DNA from: Alphaproteobacteria bacterium
GTDB lineage: Bacteria > Pseudomonadota > Alphaproteobacteria > SHVZ01
Reading direction: 5' to 3'
DNA: 57,443 bases
NCBI GenBank assembly: GCA_016869375.1
Contig: VGEH01000008.1
Span: 1 to 57,443 of the forward strand
In this document: piece by piece, positions 34,252 to 43,790 of the stretch
How positions within the stretch are numbered: the first letter of the stretch is position 1
Layout of the letters: every line of letters starts with the position of its first letter
Program-made: the position numbers and the translations under genes
Notes under the pieces: generated by a model
The model's database searches: none
What the model saw: only the letters and a program-made list of their open reading frames with translations
What the model was told of the DNA's origin: nothing

Positions 34252-34266
34252 ATAGGAATATCCTAA
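34252..34266 (-). promoter_or_regulatory. Inverted motif TTAGGATA-NN-CCTA (copy 2)
   Basis: Read on the minus strand this is TTAGGATATTCCTAT, 25-39 nt upstream of the binding-protein ATG. TAGGA/TCCTA arms flank a 3-nt AT centre. It shares TTAGGATA-NN-CCTA with 31576-31590. Both sites sit in short AT-rich islands of intergenic DNA. Confidence 0.35.
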
Positions 34267-34331
34267 AGGACCGCCGGGGTGCCTCCAAGCCGCTTTATCG
34301 TCATCGCGGCTTTCTGATCATAAATATCCGG

Positions 34332-35249
34332 TCAAACGCTGGTCAGGCCGGCATTCAGCTTGGGCATCTCGCAGCGGACGCTGACATCGATCGGTGAGCG
34401 GCAGGCCTGGTTGACCCGCACATGGCCGACGGCGCTGACCAGCATGAAGGCGTCCGTGGGCTTGAGGCCCAGCCGCTCCTCGAGGTGTTTCATCATCTCC
34501 ATGACGGCAATCTCGGAGGCTTCCTCGTAAGTCTTGGCCGAGGCGGTCTGGATCAGGAGGTCGGGCGTTTCCAGCCACGGCCAGTCGCGCGCCTTGCCCT
34601 TCTCGAGGCCGATGCGGACATGGACGCGGGCGCCGATCTCGACGCCGGTGCCGCTGACCTCGCCGTCGCCCATCGAGGCGTGCACGTCGCCGATGTAGAA
34701 GAGCCCGCCGGGCACGCGCACCGGCAGATGGACGCGGGCGCCGACGGCGATCGCGTTGTTGTCCATGTTGCCGCCGTGCTTGCCGCAATAGGCGGTGCCG
34801 ATAGGCTCGCCGGCGGGCGCGGTCGCCATCACGCCGATCATCGGGCGGACGGGGAAGCGCAGATTGTCGAAATGAACGACGCCGTCCTTCACCGGAAGGA
34901 TCTTGGCGATCGGGTCGTTGACGAGGTTGCGCACCAGGCCGAAATCCGGCTTCACCAGCAGGAAGCCGTAATCGTCGAGCGCGATGCCGATGACGTCGAC
35001 GACCAGCGCGTCGCCGGGCTCGGCACCGGTCACCTTGATCGGGCCGGTGGCGGGGTTGCTCTTCGGGTACTTGTCGCGGAAATCGGGCGCGGTCTCCATG
35101 ACCTGCTCGGGCCGCTTGAGGCGCCCGGCGCGCGCGTCATGGGTCTCGATCATGAGCTCGGTGCCAGGCTGCACCTCGAGCCTGGGCGTCTCGGTCTTGT
35201 CGACCTTGTAGGTGACCGTCTCGCGGGTCAGCAGGATCGGGGCGGCCAT
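34332..35249 (-). CDS. Acetamidase/formamidase family protein
   Basis: The product is 305 residues, the shorter form of the FmdA/AmdA family. The characteristic blocks are VTGAEPGDALVVDVIGI, the metal/substrate region around GTAYCGKHGGNMDN, and YIGDVHASMGDGEVSGTGVE. These enzymes hydrolyse formamide or short amides to the acid and ammonia in the cytoplasm. It starts 1 nt after the hydroxyacyl-CoA dehydrogenase stop behind GAGGAAG, so it is co-translated with it. The true amide is unknown; if formamide, the formate would feed the dehydrogenase and ligase encoded in the same window. Confidence 0.9.
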   Translation of the reverse strand: MAAPILLTRETVTYKVDKTETPRLEVQPGTELMIETHDARAGRLKRPEQVMETAPDFRDKYPKSNPATGPIKVTGAEPGDALVVDVIGIALDDYGFLLVKPDFGLVRNLVNDPIAKILPVKDGVVHFDNLRFPVRPMIGVMATAPAGEPIGTAYCGKHGGNMDNNAIAVGARVHLPVRVPGGLFYIGDVHASMGDGEVSGTGVEIGARVHVRIGLEKGKARDWPWLETPDLLIQTASAKTYEEASEIAVMEMMKHLEERLGLKPTDAFMLVSAVGHVRVNQACRSPIDVSVRCEMPKLNAGLTSV

Positions 35250-35250
35250 G

Positions 35251-36201
35251 TCAGGACTTCCTCGCTTCCTTGAGGGCGGAGAGGATGCCGATCAGCGCCT
35301 TGTCGCGCGCCGCGGCGCGCTCGCGCACCGGCTTGCCCTTGACCGCAACCTCGACCGCCGGCAGCAGCTTCTTGATCGTCGCTTCGTCGAACTCGGGGCT
35401 GCCGAGCTGCTTGAACAGTCCCTGGATCATGCCGCCCAGGTGGTCGACGAAATGCGGCATGCCGCCTTCGCCGCCGGCGAGCGCGAAGGTCTGCATCGGT
35501 CCCATGATCGCCCAGCGAAGGCCCGGACCGTCCGAGATCGCGGAGTCGACATCCTCGACCGAGACCACGCCTTCGAGCACTAGGTGGAGCGCCTCGCGGA
35601 AGATCGCCATCTGCAGGCGGTTGGAGACGTGGCCGGGAATCTCCTTGTTGAGCCGGATCGCGACCTTGCCGACATGACGGTAGAAGCCGATCGACCAGTC
35701 GACGACTTCAGAAGATGCCGTCGGGCCGCCAGCGACCTCGACCAACGGGATCAGATGCGGCGGGTTGAAGGGGTGCCCGACGATCAGGCGCGTCTTGTGC
35801 TTGACGAGACGGGCCAGCTGTGAGGGCGGGAAGGAGGAAGTCGAGGAGGAGATGACGCGGTCGGCCGGCAGCACCGCGTCGATGCCGGCCAGCAGCGCCT
35901 GCTTGAGATCCAGGCGCTCGGGAGCCTGTTCCTGCACGAAATCGGCGCCCTCGACGGCCTTGGCCGGATCGGCGGTGAAGGTGACGCGGCTCGGATTCGC
36001 GTTCGGCGCCAGGCCCAGCTTCTCCAGCGCCGGCCAGGCGCGCTCGATGAAGCCTTTGAGGAAGGCCTCGCCCTTCGGATTCGGGTCCTGGGCCGCGACC
36101 TCGTAGCCGCGCGACAGGAAATAGGCCGACCAGGACGCGCCGATCGTGCCGGCACCGATGATGCCGATGCGCTTGACCGAGCCGAAATCGGGAAGGGGCA
36201 T
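35251..36201 (-). CDS. 3-hydroxyacyl-CoA dehydrogenase family protein (carnitine dehydrogenase-like)
   Basis: The product is 316 residues. Rossmann fold with [20 protein letters not shown] near residue 13, substrate region VISSSTSSF near residue 115, [15 protein letters not shown] with the catalytic His, then the all-helical C-terminal dimer domain starting at [16 protein letters not shown]. The length and single helical domain match L-carnitine dehydrogenase and short 3-hydroxyacyl-CoA dehydrogenases (NAD-dependent). Located between an acyl-CoA ligase and a formamidase on one strand. Substrate not certain. Confidence 0.9.
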   Translation of the reverse strand: MPLPDFGSVKRIGIIGAGTIGASWSAYFLSRGYEVAAQDPNPKGEAFLKGFIERAWPALEKLGLAPNANPSRVTFTADPAKAVEGADFVQEQAPERLDLKQALLAGIDAVLPADRVISSSTSSFPPSQLARLVKHKTRLIVGHPFNPPHLIPLVEVAGGPTASSEVVDWSIGFYRHVGKVAIRLNKEIPGHVSNRLQMAIFREALHLVLEGVVSVEDVDSAISDGPGLRWAIMGPMQTFALAGGEGGMPHFVDHLGGMIQGLFKQLGSPEFDEATIKKLLPAVEVAVKGKPVRERAAARDKALIGILSALKEARKS

Positions 36202-36290
36202 GTCAGGGACCTCTGGAGAACGAACAGCAGGACGGCATCACGGACGCATTGCACCCGCCGCGCAAGGCGATCTGTCTCGGCGTGGAAAGA

Positions 36291-37928
36291 TCACGCCCCT
36301 GGCAAGGTGTGCGCCTTGAAGTCCTCGCGGAGCTTGGTCTTGAGCAGCTTGCCGGTGGCGGTGTGCGGCAGCTCCTTCACGAAGACGACGTCGTCGGGGA
36401 CCATCCATTTTTCGACCTTGGCCGAGATGAACTTGATCACTGAATCCTTGCTCGGCGACTTGCCTTCCTTCGGCACCGCGATCAGCAGCGGGCGCTCGCC
36501 CCACTTCGAGTGCGGCAGGCCGATCACCGCGGCTTCCTGGATGTCGGGATGGCCGATGGCGAGGTTCTCTATGTCGATCGAGCTGATCCACTCGCCGCCC
36601 GACTTGATCACGTCCTTGCGGCGATCGGTGATCTGCAGGTAGCCGTCGGAATCGATGGTGCCGACATCGCCGGTGCGGAACCATCCTTCTTCGTCGAGGC
36701 AGGCCTTGCTCGCTTCCTCGTCGTTGAAATAGCCGCTGACGATGCCGGGGCCGCGCACCAGGAGCTCGCCCTGCGCCTTGCCGTCAAGCGGCAGGCGCTT
36801 GCCCTCGGCATCGACGATCTTCATCTCGACGCCGTAGAGCGCACGGCCCTGCTTCAGCTGCACCTGGATCTTCTCGTCCTCGGAGAGACCCATATGCTTG
36901 CGCTTGAGCGTGCCGGTGGTGCCGACCGGGCTCATCTCGGTCATGCCCCAGCCGTGCCGGACGTTGACGCCGTATTTCTTCTGGAAGGCCTCGACCAGCG
37001 AGGGCGCGATCGCCGAGCCGCCGACCAGCATGCGCTTGAAGGTGCGGAACTTCCCGCCGGTTTCGTCCATGTGCTTGATCAGCCCGAGCCATACGGTCGG
37101 CACGCCGAGCGAGAAGGTCACGCCCTCCTCGTTGAACAGCTTGGCGACGCTGGCGCCGTCGAGCGCCGGGCCGGGCATCACGAGGCGCGTGCCGCTCATC
37201 GCCGCGGCATAGGGCACGGCCCAGCCATTGACGTGGAACATCGGCACGATCGGGCAGACCGAATCCTCGGCGGACATGCTGAAGACGTCGGTGGCGCAGC
37301 AGGTGAGCGCGTGGATCACCGTCGAGCGATGCGTGAACAGCGCGCCCTTGGGATTGCCGGTGGTGCCGGATGTGTAGCAGAGCGAGGAGGCGGTCTGTTC
37401 GTCGAAGCGCGGCCAGACGAGATCGTCGCTCTCGGCCGCCAGCAGCTCCTCGTAGCAAAGAAGGTTCAGCGGGCTCGATGCCGGCATATGAGCGCGGTCG
37501 GTCATCAGCACGACGTGCTTCACCGTCTTCATCTGCGGCGCCAGCTTCTCGACCAGCGGCAGGAAGGTGAGGTCGAGGAACAGGACTTTGTCGGCGGCGT
37601 GGTTGAAGATGTAGATGAGCTGGTCGGCGAAGAGCCGCGGGTTGACCGTGTGGCAGACCGCGCCGATGCCGGAGATCGCGTAATAGAGCTCGACATGGCG
37701 GTAGCCGTTCCAGGCGAGCGTCGCCACGCGGTCGCCGAAGCCGACGCCGAGCTTCTTCATCAAAGAATGGGCCAGCTGCTTCGACCGCCGGCTGACCTCG
37801 CCATAGGTGGTGCGGTGAATCGGCCCCTCGACCGAGCGGGAGACGATCTCCGCATCCGCATGGTTCTGCGCCGCATGCTCGATCATGCTCGAGATCAACA
37901 GCGGCCAATCCATCATCCGACCACGCAT
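36291..37928 (-). CDS. Acyl-CoA synthetase (long-chain-fatty-acid/3-methylthiopropionate-CoA ligase type)
   Basis: The product is 545 residues, start supported by GAGGAG. AMP-forming adenylate enzyme: P-loop-like [16 protein letters not shown] near residue 185, [10 protein letters not shown] near residue 330, WFRTGDVG and the hinge [15 protein letters not shown], ending with the catalytic lysine in [12 protein letters not shown]. Overall similarity is to the FadD-like / DmdB group, which activates fatty, aromatic or methylthio-propionate acids to CoA esters. It precedes the hydroxyacyl-CoA dehydrogenase by 89 nt on the same strand and probably supplies its pathway with a CoA thioester. Confidence 0.93.
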   Translation of the reverse strand: MRGRMMDWPLLISSMIEHAAQNHADAEIVSRSVEGPIHRTTYGEVSRRSKQLAHSLMKKLGVGFGDRVATLAWNGYRHVELYYAISGIGAVCHTVNPRLFADQLIYIFNHAADKVLFLDLTFLPLVEKLAPQMKTVKHVVLMTDRAHMPASSPLNLLCYEELLAAESDDLVWPRFDEQTASSLCYTSGTTGNPKGALFTHRSTVIHALTCCATDVFSMSAEDSVCPIVPMFHVNGWAVPYAAAMSGTRLVMPGPALDGASVAKLFNEEGVTFSLGVPTVWLGLIKHMDETGGKFRTFKRMLVGGSAIAPSLVEAFQKKYGVNVRHGWGMTEMSPVGTTGTLKRKHMGLSEDEKIQVQLKQGRALYGVEMKIVDAEGKRLPLDGKAQGELLVRGPGIVSGYFNDEEASKACLDEEGWFRTGDVGTIDSDGYLQITDRRKDVIKSGGEWISSIDIENLAIGHPDIQEAAVIGLPHSKWGERPLLIAVPKEGKSPSKDSVIKFISAKVEKWMVPDDVVFVKELPHTATGKLLKTKLREDFKAHTLPGA

Positions 37929-38021
37929 GGGCGTCTCCTCATTTGATGCGGCACCGGGTTGACCCCGGTTGCCGATCCGAGCCTAAATCACCGCCTTTCC
38001 GCATTCCAAGGATTTGCCGAC

Positions 38022-39167
38022 ATGGCCGACATGACCAACCAGCCGAAGATCGACGGCGAGGAGATCCTGGCCGGGGTCAAGCGCTGGATCGAGATCGAGT
38101 CGCCCTCCCACGACGCGGCCGCCGTCAACCGGATGGCGAGCGAGGTCGAAGGAGCGATGCAGGAGGTCGGCGCGATCACCACGCGCATCCCCGGCCGCGA
38201 CGGCTTCGGCGACATCCTGATGGCGCGGAGCCCCTGGGGCGGCGACGGGCCGGGCATCCTGGTCCTCTCGCATATCGACACCGTCCACCCGATCGGCTTC
38301 CTCAAGGACACGCTGCCCTTCAAGCGCGAGGGCGACGTCGTCTACGGCCCGGGCATCTACGACATGAAGGCCGGCGCCTATCTCGCCTACTACGCGTACA
38401 GGCACCTGATCCGGATGGGGCAGAAGACCAAGCTTCCGATCCGCTTCTTCTTCGTGCCGGAGGAGGAGGTCGGAAGCCCGACCAGCCGCGCGCTGATCGA
38501 GAAGGAGGCCAGGAACGCCAAATACGTGCTGGTGACCGAGCCGGCGCGCGACGGCGGCAAGATCGTCACCAGCCGCAAGGGCGTCGCCCGCTTCGTCATG
38601 AAGACCGAGGGTCGCCCCGCCCACGCCGGCGCACGGCACGAGGACGGCCGCAGCGCCATCCGCGAGATGGCTCGCCAGATCCTCGCGGTCGAGGCGATGA
38701 CCGACTACACTCGCCAGATCACGACCTCGGTGGGCCTCGTCTCGGGAGGCACCGGCGTCAATGTCGTCCCGCAATTCTGCTCGGCCGAGATCGACATGCG
38801 CGTGCCCGACCAGGCGACCGCGGACGAGATGTGCGCGAAGATCCTTGGGCTTAAATCCGTCGATCCCGATGTGAAGCTGACCGTGACCGGCGGCCTCAAC
38901 CGCCCGCCCTATACCAAGGATGCCAAGATCGGCGCGCTGTTCGATCACGCGAAGAAGGTCTGCGCCGAGTTCGGCCTCGACCTCCAGGACGTGAAGCTGA
39001 CCGGCGGCGGCAGCGACGGCAACTTCACCGCGGCGCTCGGCATTCCGACGCTCGACGGCCTCGGCGCAGACGGCAAGGGCGCGCATACCGATTACGAGCA
39101 GATCTATTTCTCCTCGCTCGAGCCGCGCGCCAAGATGTGGGTCCGCCTGTTCGAGACGCTGGAGTAG
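38022..39167 (+). CDS. M20-family metallopeptidase (glutamate carboxypeptidase/CPG2-like)
   Basis: The product is 381 residues from ATG 38022 (AAGGA 9 nt upstream). Di-zinc site ligands are seen in order: LSHIDTVHP, GIYDMKAG, FFVPEEEVGS with the catalytic Glu pair, VTEPAR, and the final His in KGAHTDYEQ. The dimerisation domain inserts at about 180-290. No signal peptide, so it is cytoplasmic, unlike secreted CPG2. It removes a C-terminal or N-acyl group from an amino acid or short peptide. It overlaps the DUF1491 gene by 1 nt. Confidence 0.9.
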   Translation: MADMTNQPKIDGEEILAGVKRWIEIESPSHDAAAVNRMASEVEGAMQEVGAITTRIPGRDGFGDILMARSPWGGDGPGILVLSHIDTVHPIGFLKDTLPFKREGDVVYGPGIYDMKAGAYLAYYAYRHLIRMGQKTKLPIRFFFVPEEEVGSPTSRALIEKEARNAKYVLVTEPARDGGKIVTSRKGVARFVMKTEGRPAHAGARHEDGRSAIREMARQILAVEAMTDYTRQITTSVGLVSGGTGVNVVPQFCSAEIDMRVPDQATADEMCAKILGLKSVDPDVKLTVTGGLNRPPYTKDAKIGALFDHAKKVCAEFGLDLQDVKLTGGGSDGNFTAALGIPTLDGLGADGKGAHTDYEQIYFSSLEPRAKMWVRLFETLE

Positions 39168-39499
39168 TGGCGACCCTCACCACCGAGATCTGGATCGCCG
39201 CCCATGTGCGGCGCTGCACGGTCGAGGGCATCGGCGCGACCGTGGTCCGCAAGGGCGATCCGACCGGCGGCGCGGTCCTGGTGAAGCTCTACCTCGCCGG
39301 CCAGGGTTGCCGTGTCATGACGCGCATGACCGGCCCCGACGGCGAGCCCGGCTGGATGGCGGCGCTCGAAGGCAAGCTGGTGCCGGAGCCCGAGGCCGAC
39401 GCCTACATCGCCCGCCAGATCAAGTATGACTCCGACCTCTGGGTGCTCGAGGTCGACGATCCGAAGGGCCGTCATCCGTTCGAGGGGAAGATGCTCTAA
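39167..39499 (+). CDS. DUF1491 family protein
   Basis: The product is 110 residues from a GTG formed by the TAGTG overlap with the M20 stop. Features: TEIWIAAHVRRCTVEGIGATVVRKGD and the closing DLWVLEVDDPKGRHPFEG, the hallmark of the alphaproteobacterial DUF1491 family (positions about 5-30 and 90-108). Function unknown. Co-translated with the peptidase here, which may be chance genome packing rather than a shared job. Confidence 0.85.
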   Translation: MATLTTEIWIAAHVRRCTVEGIGATVVRKGDPTGGAVLVKLYLAGQGCRVMTRMTGPDGEPGWMAALEGKLVPEPEADAYIARQIKYDSDLWVLEVDDPKGRHPFEGKML

Positions 39500-39502
39500 G
39501 CG

Positions 39503-40837
39503 CTACCGCCCGGCGACCGTCATGCCCTCGACGCGGATCGTCGGCGCGTTCACCGACATCTTGAACTCGAGATCGTTGGCCGGCGTTATTTTCAGGAACA
39601 TGTCCTTGAGATTGCCGGCGACGGTCACCTCGCTCACCGGATATGCCAGCTTGCCGTTCTCGATCCAGAAGCCGGCGGCGCCGCGGCTGTAGTCGCCGGT
39701 CACCATGTTGACGCCGCTTCCCATCAGGCTGGTGACGTAGAAGCCGCTCTTGATGTCGGCCATCAGCTCATCGGGCGACGCCTTGCCGGCTTCCAGATAG
39801 AGGTTGGTCGCCGACGGTCCCGGCGGACCCGACGTGCCGCGCGACGCGTGTCCGGTGGTGACGAGGCCGAGCTGTCGCGCCGAGGCGAGGTCGAGCAGCC
39901 AGGATTTGAGCACGCCATGCTCGACCAGCGCCCAGCGGCGCGCGGCGATGCCTTCGCCGTCGAAGGGGCGCGAGCGGAGCCCGCGCGGCTTCAGCGGATC
40001 GTCGATGACGTTGAGGCCGGATGCCAGGATCTGCTTCCCCATGCTGTCCTTGAGGAAGCTCGCCTTGCGCGCGATCGAGGGGCCGGCGATGGCGCCAGCG
40101 ATATGCGAGACCAGCGAGGCGGCGACACGCGGCTCGAACACCACCGGGACCTTGGCGGTCTCGGCCTTGCGCGGGTTGAGGCGGCGGACCGTGCGCTCGC
40201 CGGCGCGCTTGCCGACCAGCGCCGCTGCTTCGAGATCCCTGCCGTGGACCGAGCTCGAATAGTCGTAGTCGGTCTCCATGCCGGCGCCTTCGCCGGCGAT
40301 GACCGAGACGCTGACGCCATGGCCGGAGCGCGAATAGGTGCCGGCGAACCCGTTGCTCGCGGCGATCGCGATCTCCGAGCGCGACCAGGTTGCCTCGGCG
40401 CCTTCGGAGTTGGTGATGCCGGGAACCGCACGCGCGGCTTCCTCGGTCTCGCGGGCGCGCGCCTCCAGCGATTCCGGCGAAGGCTCGCCCGGGTCGTTGA
40501 GATCGAGGTCGGGGAATTTGCGCGCGATCGCCTCGGCCTCGGCGATCCCGCAATACTTGTCCTCGGGCGCCAGCCTGGCCATCGCGACGGCGCGCTCGAC
40601 CAGCTCGGCGAGTGCCCTGGGCGAGGGATCGGTCGACGAGACCGAGGCCTGGCGCTTGCCGATGAAGACGCGGAGCCCGAGATCCTGCGACTCCGACCGT
40701 TCCAGCATCTCCGGCTTGCCCAGGCGCTGGCGCAATCCGAGATGCGCCGATTTGAACATCACGGCATCGGCGGCATCGGCGCCGGCCTTGCGGGCAAAGG
40801 CGACGAGATCGGTCAGGATTTCGAGGGGCGCGGGCAT
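39503..40837 (-). CDS. pmbA: TldD/PmbA family metalloprotease subunit PmbA (TldE)
   Basis: The product is 444 residues, the usual PmbA size. Recognisable blocks are GLRVFIGKRQASVSSTDPS near residue 60, the degenerate first metal region, HGVLKSWLLDLASARQLG near residue 310, and the strongly conserved TSLMGSGVNMVTGDYSRGA near residue 370. PmbA works with TldD to degrade unfolded peptides such as modified microcin precursors or the CcdA antitoxin. TldD is not in this window, which is normal. The gene lies 16 nt downstream of a small membrane-protein gene and of ubiD. Confidence 0.93.
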   Translation of the reverse strand: MPAPLEILTDLVAFARKAGADAADAVMFKSAHLGLRQRLGKPEMLERSESQDLGLRVFIGKRQASVSSTDPSPRALAELVERAVAMARLAPEDKYCGIAEAEAIARKFPDLDLNDPGEPSPESLEARARETEEAARAVPGITNSEGAEATWSRSEIAIAASNGFAGTYSRSGHGVSVSVIAGEGAGMETDYDYSSSVHGRDLEAAALVGKRAGERTVRRLNPRKAETAKVPVVFEPRVAASLVSHIAGAIAGPSIARKASFLKDSMGKQILASGLNVIDDPLKPRGLRSRPFDGEGIAARRWALVEHGVLKSWLLDLASARQLGLVTTGHASRGTSGPPGPSATNLYLEAGKASPDELMADIKSGFYVTSLMGSGVNMVTGDYSRGAAGFWIENGKLAYPVSEVTVAGNLKDMFLKITPANDLEFKMSVNAPTIRVEGMTVAGR

Positions 40838-40853
40838 GGAGGCTCCGGGAACG

Positions 40854-41351
40854 CTATTTCTGCGGCTCTGACATGAGCTTGGCGAACTCCTTCCGCAAGA
40901 GGAAGCCGCCGAGCCCGACGATCGCCACCGTGCAGGCCGCCATCTTCGCCAGCCTGATACCGAGAGAAGGATCGTCGGCGAAGCCGAAGGGGCCGAACAG
41001 CAGGATGATCATCGCCACCGACAGGCCCCAGAAGGCGATCAGCGTGCCGACCAGATAGAAGGTCCAGGGACGCTTCTTCGTTGCCGGCCGGACCTTGGGC
41101 GGCGGCGGAGGCGCCTCCGGCCTCTTCTCGCGCGCGGTGACGAAGCGCGAGAGGTCGTGCTGGCCGGCCCAGCGCGCGACGAGAACGCCCATGCCGACGG
41201 CCAGCACCAGGAGGATCGGAATCTTGAAGGCGAGCGGTTTCTCGATCAACGCCTCGATGCCGGCAATCACGCCGATGCCGAGCAACAGCATGGCGAATAG
41301 GCCGACCAGGAAGCCGATGCCGTACTGCAGGTTCTTCAGGATCTGGATCAT
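40854..41351 (-). CDS. Hypothetical membrane protein with four predicted helices
   Basis: The product is 165 residues, not assigned to a family here. Predicted membrane segments lie at about 10-30, 42-60, 96-120 and 133-152. A Lys/Pro-rich cytoplasmic loop ([17 protein letters not shown], about 79-96) separates the two hairpins. It overlaps ubiD by 4 nt (ATGA) and precedes pmbA by 16 nt, so all three are probably co-transcribed. No catalytic residues are apparent. Confidence 0.75.
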   Translation of the reverse strand: MIQILKNLQYGIGFLVGLFAMLLLGIGVIAGIEALIEKPLAFKIPILLVLAVGMGVLVARWAGQHDLSRFVTAREKRPEAPPPPPKVRPATKKRPWTFYLVGTLIAFWGLSVAMIILLFGPFGFADDPSLGIRLAKMAACTVAIVGLGGFLLRKEFAKLMSEPQK

Positions 41352-42856
41352 TTCCAGATCGGCCTTCCGGAGCCGGGCAGGCCGTACTCGCCCCAGCGCT
41401 TCGTCACCTGCTCGATCACGTCATCGGCCATCCGGATCTTCCGGCCCCATTCCCGCTTGGTCTCGGGCGGCCATTTGTTGGTCGCATCCAGCCCGATCTT
41501 GCCGCCGAGCCCGCTCTCGGGCGAGGCGAAATCGAGATAGTCGATCGGGGTGTTCTCGACCACGGTGATGTCGCGGGCCGGGTCCATGCGCGTCGACATC
41601 GCCCACATCACGTCCTTCCAGTCGCGTGCATCGATATCATCGTCCACGACGATGACGAATTTCGTGTAGACGAACTGCCGGAGGAAAGACCACACGCCCA
41701 TCATCGCGCGCTTGGCGTGGCCGGCATAGGCCTTCCGGATCGAGACCACGGCGATCCGGTAGCTGCAGCCTTCCGGCGGAAGCCAGAAATCGACGATCTC
41801 GGGGAATTGCTGCGCCAGCAGAGGGATGAACACCTCGTTGAGCGCCTCGCCCAGCACCGACGGCTCGTCCGGCGGTCGGCCGGTGAAGGTGGAAAGGTAG
41901 ATCGGCTGTCGGCGTCGCGTGATCGCGGTGACCGTGAACACTGGGAAGCTCTCGACCGAGTTGTAGTAGCCGGTGTGGTCGCCGTAGGGACCCTCGTCGC
42001 CGTAATCCGAGAGCGACACCGTGCCTTCGAGCACGATCTCGGCCTCGGCCGGCACCTTCAGCGGCTGGGTCACGCAATCGACGAGATCGACCTTCGAGCC
42101 GCGCAGCAGGCCGGCGAACTGGTACTCCGAGAGCGTGTCCGGCACCGGCGTCACCGCGGCGAGGATCGTACCGGGATCGGCGCCGATCACGGCGGCGGCG
42201 GGCAGGGGTTCCGACTTCTCCTTCGACCAGCGCGCGTGATGCTGGGCGCCGCCGCGATGCTTGAGCCAGCGCATCAGCGTCGTGTTCCTGCCCGTCACCT
42301 GCATGCGGTAGATGCCGAGGTTGAAGGCGTCCTCGCGCTTTGATGACGGGCCTTTGGTCACGACCAGCGGCCAGGTGATCAGAGGCGCCGGCTCGCCCGG
42401 CCAGCAGGTCTGGATCGGCAGCGCGCCGAGATCGATGTCGTCGCCCTGCAGCACGACCTCCTGGCAGGGGGCGCGGCTGACCGAGCGCGGACGCATGGCC
42501 ATCACCGTCTTGAGCAGCGGCAGCATCTCCAGCGCCTCGCGCCAGCCGCCGGGTGGCTCCGGCTGCTTGAGGAAGGCGAGGGTCTCGCCGACCTCGCGCA
42601 GCTGCGAGGGCTCGCGGTCCATGCCCCAGGCGACGCGCTCGACGGTGCCGAACAGGTTGACCAGCACCGGCATGTCGTAGCGGCTGCCGTCGAGGCGCCG
42701 CACATCCTCGAACAGCACCGCCGGTCCCTGCTCGGCGAGGAGCCGGGTCTGGATCTCGGTCATCTCCAGGAAGGGCGAGACCGGCGCGGTTACGCGCTTG
42801 AGCCGCCCCGATTTTTCGAGCCGGTCGAGGAAGTCGCGCAGGCTGGAATAGGCCAT
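41348..42856 (-). CDS. ubiD: UbiD-family prenylated-FMN decarboxylase
   Basis: The product is 502 residues from ATG 42856. [18 protein letters not shown] opens the N-terminal domain; the central prFMN-binding region contains [20 protein letters not shown] with the conserved acidic residues of the Glu-Arg-Glu centre nearby; the C-terminal part has [20 protein letters not shown] and the end motif with [11 protein letters not shown]. It fits 4-hydroxy-3-polyprenylbenzoate decarboxylase of ubiquinone synthesis, and ubiA lies 1 kb away on the same strand. The length is near that of E. coli UbiD (497). UbiX, needed for prFMN, is not in the window. Confidence 0.92.
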   Translation of the reverse strand: MAYSSLRDFLDRLEKSGRLKRVTAPVSPFLEMTEIQTRLLAEQGPAVLFEDVRRLDGSRYDMPVLVNLFGTVERVAWGMDREPSQLREVGETLAFLKQPEPPGGWREALEMLPLLKTVMAMRPRSVSRAPCQEVVLQGDDIDLGALPIQTCWPGEPAPLITWPLVVTKGPSSKREDAFNLGIYRMQVTGRNTTLMRWLKHRGGAQHHARWSKEKSEPLPAAAVIGADPGTILAAVTPVPDTLSEYQFAGLLRGSKVDLVDCVTQPLKVPAEAEIVLEGTVSLSDYGDEGPYGDHTGYYNSVESFPVFTVTAITRRRQPIYLSTFTGRPPDEPSVLGEALNEVFIPLLAQQFPEIVDFWLPPEGCSYRIAVVSIRKAYAGHAKRAMMGVWSFLRQFVYTKFVIVVDDDIDARDWKDVMWAMSTRMDPARDITVVENTPIDYLDFASPESGLGGKIGLDATNKWPPETKREWGRKIRMADDVIEQVTKRWGEYGLPGSGRPIWK

Positions 42857-42956
42857 GGCCGGATTAGCTTGAGGAGCCTCGGCCGTGTCAACCGGCCGCA
42901 TCCCTTGCTCCGCCGGACCTGCATACCTACATCCTTATCGAACAAGGGGCTTGCAG

Positions 42957-43139
42957 ATGTCGTATTGGGTTCTCGGCGGCGAATACACGGACACCGACTT
43001 CAAGCGCGTCGCTACCGGCAAGGCTGAAGAGCGCCTCGGCCCGTTCTCGACCTTCAAGGAGGCGCGCGACGCCTGGGCCTCGCGCGCCTTCGCCACCATC
43101 GACCACTGCCTGGTGCGCTATCGAATCGTCGAGGAGTAA
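42957..43139 (+). CDS. DUF4170 family small protein
   Basis: The product is 60 residues from ATG 42957 with AAGGGG 7-8 nt upstream. The whole length matches the short alphaproteobacterial DUF4170 family: YWVLGGEYTDTDFKRV at the start, GPFSTFKEARDAW in the middle and VRYRIVEE at the end. It is probably a small alpha-beta protein. Function unknown. It is a single gene between the divergent ubiD and the convergent methyltransferase gene. Confidence 0.88.
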   Translation: MSYWVLGGEYTDTDFKRVATGKAEERLGPFSTFKEARDAWASRAFATIDHCLVRYRIVEE

Positions 43140-43145
43140 CGTCTC

Positions 43146-43790
43146 CTAGCCGAGCGCGCGCCAGACGATCGTCTCCCGGATCTCACGGTCTTCCAGGTCC
43201 TTCGAGGTCGGCACCGCGTAGCGGGCAACTTCCGCGAAGCCGTCCGTGGGCTTGTAGGCGCGGCCGGGATCTCCCATAAACACGGTGACGCCGGCACGGG
43301 CCTGGGCCCTTACCCAGGATGCGACACGATCGGCCATCGGCCGCTCGTAGCAGAGGTCGCCGGCCAGCACCGTGTCCCAGTCGCCGGGCGGATCGTCGAG
43401 CACGTCGCGATCGATCGGCGTCACCTCGACATGGTTGAGCGCGGCGTTGAGCGCGATCGCGGCCAGCGCGAAGCGGTCGATCTCGCTCGCCGATGCCTTG
43501 GCGCCGACCTTCGCTGCGGCGACCGCGGCGATGCCGCAGCCGGCCGCGAGGTCGAGCACGCGCCGGCCGGCGACGAGCCGCGGATTGTCGAGCACGTGGC
43601 GCGCGACCGCCTGTCCGCCGGGCCAAGCAAAGGCCCAGTAAGGCGGCGGTAGCCCGGCCTTCTCCAGCATAGCCTCGGTCGCCTGCCAGAGGGGCACGAC
43701 CTCGGTCGCGAGATGCAGCCGCAGCTCGGGCACCATCGACGCCGCGGTGACAACGGTGTTCGCGCGGATGAAGCGCGCCGGATCGCTCAT
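43146..43790 (-). CDS. Class I SAM-dependent methyltransferase (ETFB/nicotinamide N-methyltransferase-like)
   Basis: The product is 214 residues. SAM motif I is VLDLAAGCGIAAVAAA near residue 77, the acidic end of strand 2 is SEIDRFALAAI, and motif IV is TVLAGDLCYERPM near residue 140. The group (methyltransferase-16 type) includes ETF-beta lysine methyltransferase, so a protein lysine is a likely target; the substrate is not proven. Its ATG overlaps the ubiA stop, so it is translated together with ubiA. Confidence 0.87.
   Translation of the reverse strand: MSDPARFIRANTVVTAASMVPELRLHLATEVVPLWQATEAMLEKAGLPPPYWAFAWPGGQAVARHVLDNPRLVAGRRVLDLAAGCGIAAVAAAKVGAKASASEIDRFALAAIALNAALNHVEVTPIDRDVLDDPPGDWDTVLAGDLCYERPMADRVASWVRAQARAGVTVFMGDPGRAYKPTDGFAEVARYAVPTSKDLEDREIRETIVWRALG

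Noticed and set aside
43132..43147. AGGAG/CTCCT inverted repeat between the DUF4170 gene and the methyltransferase gene as terminator
   Set aside because: Only a 5-bp stem overlapping a stop codon, without a T-run; too weak to call.
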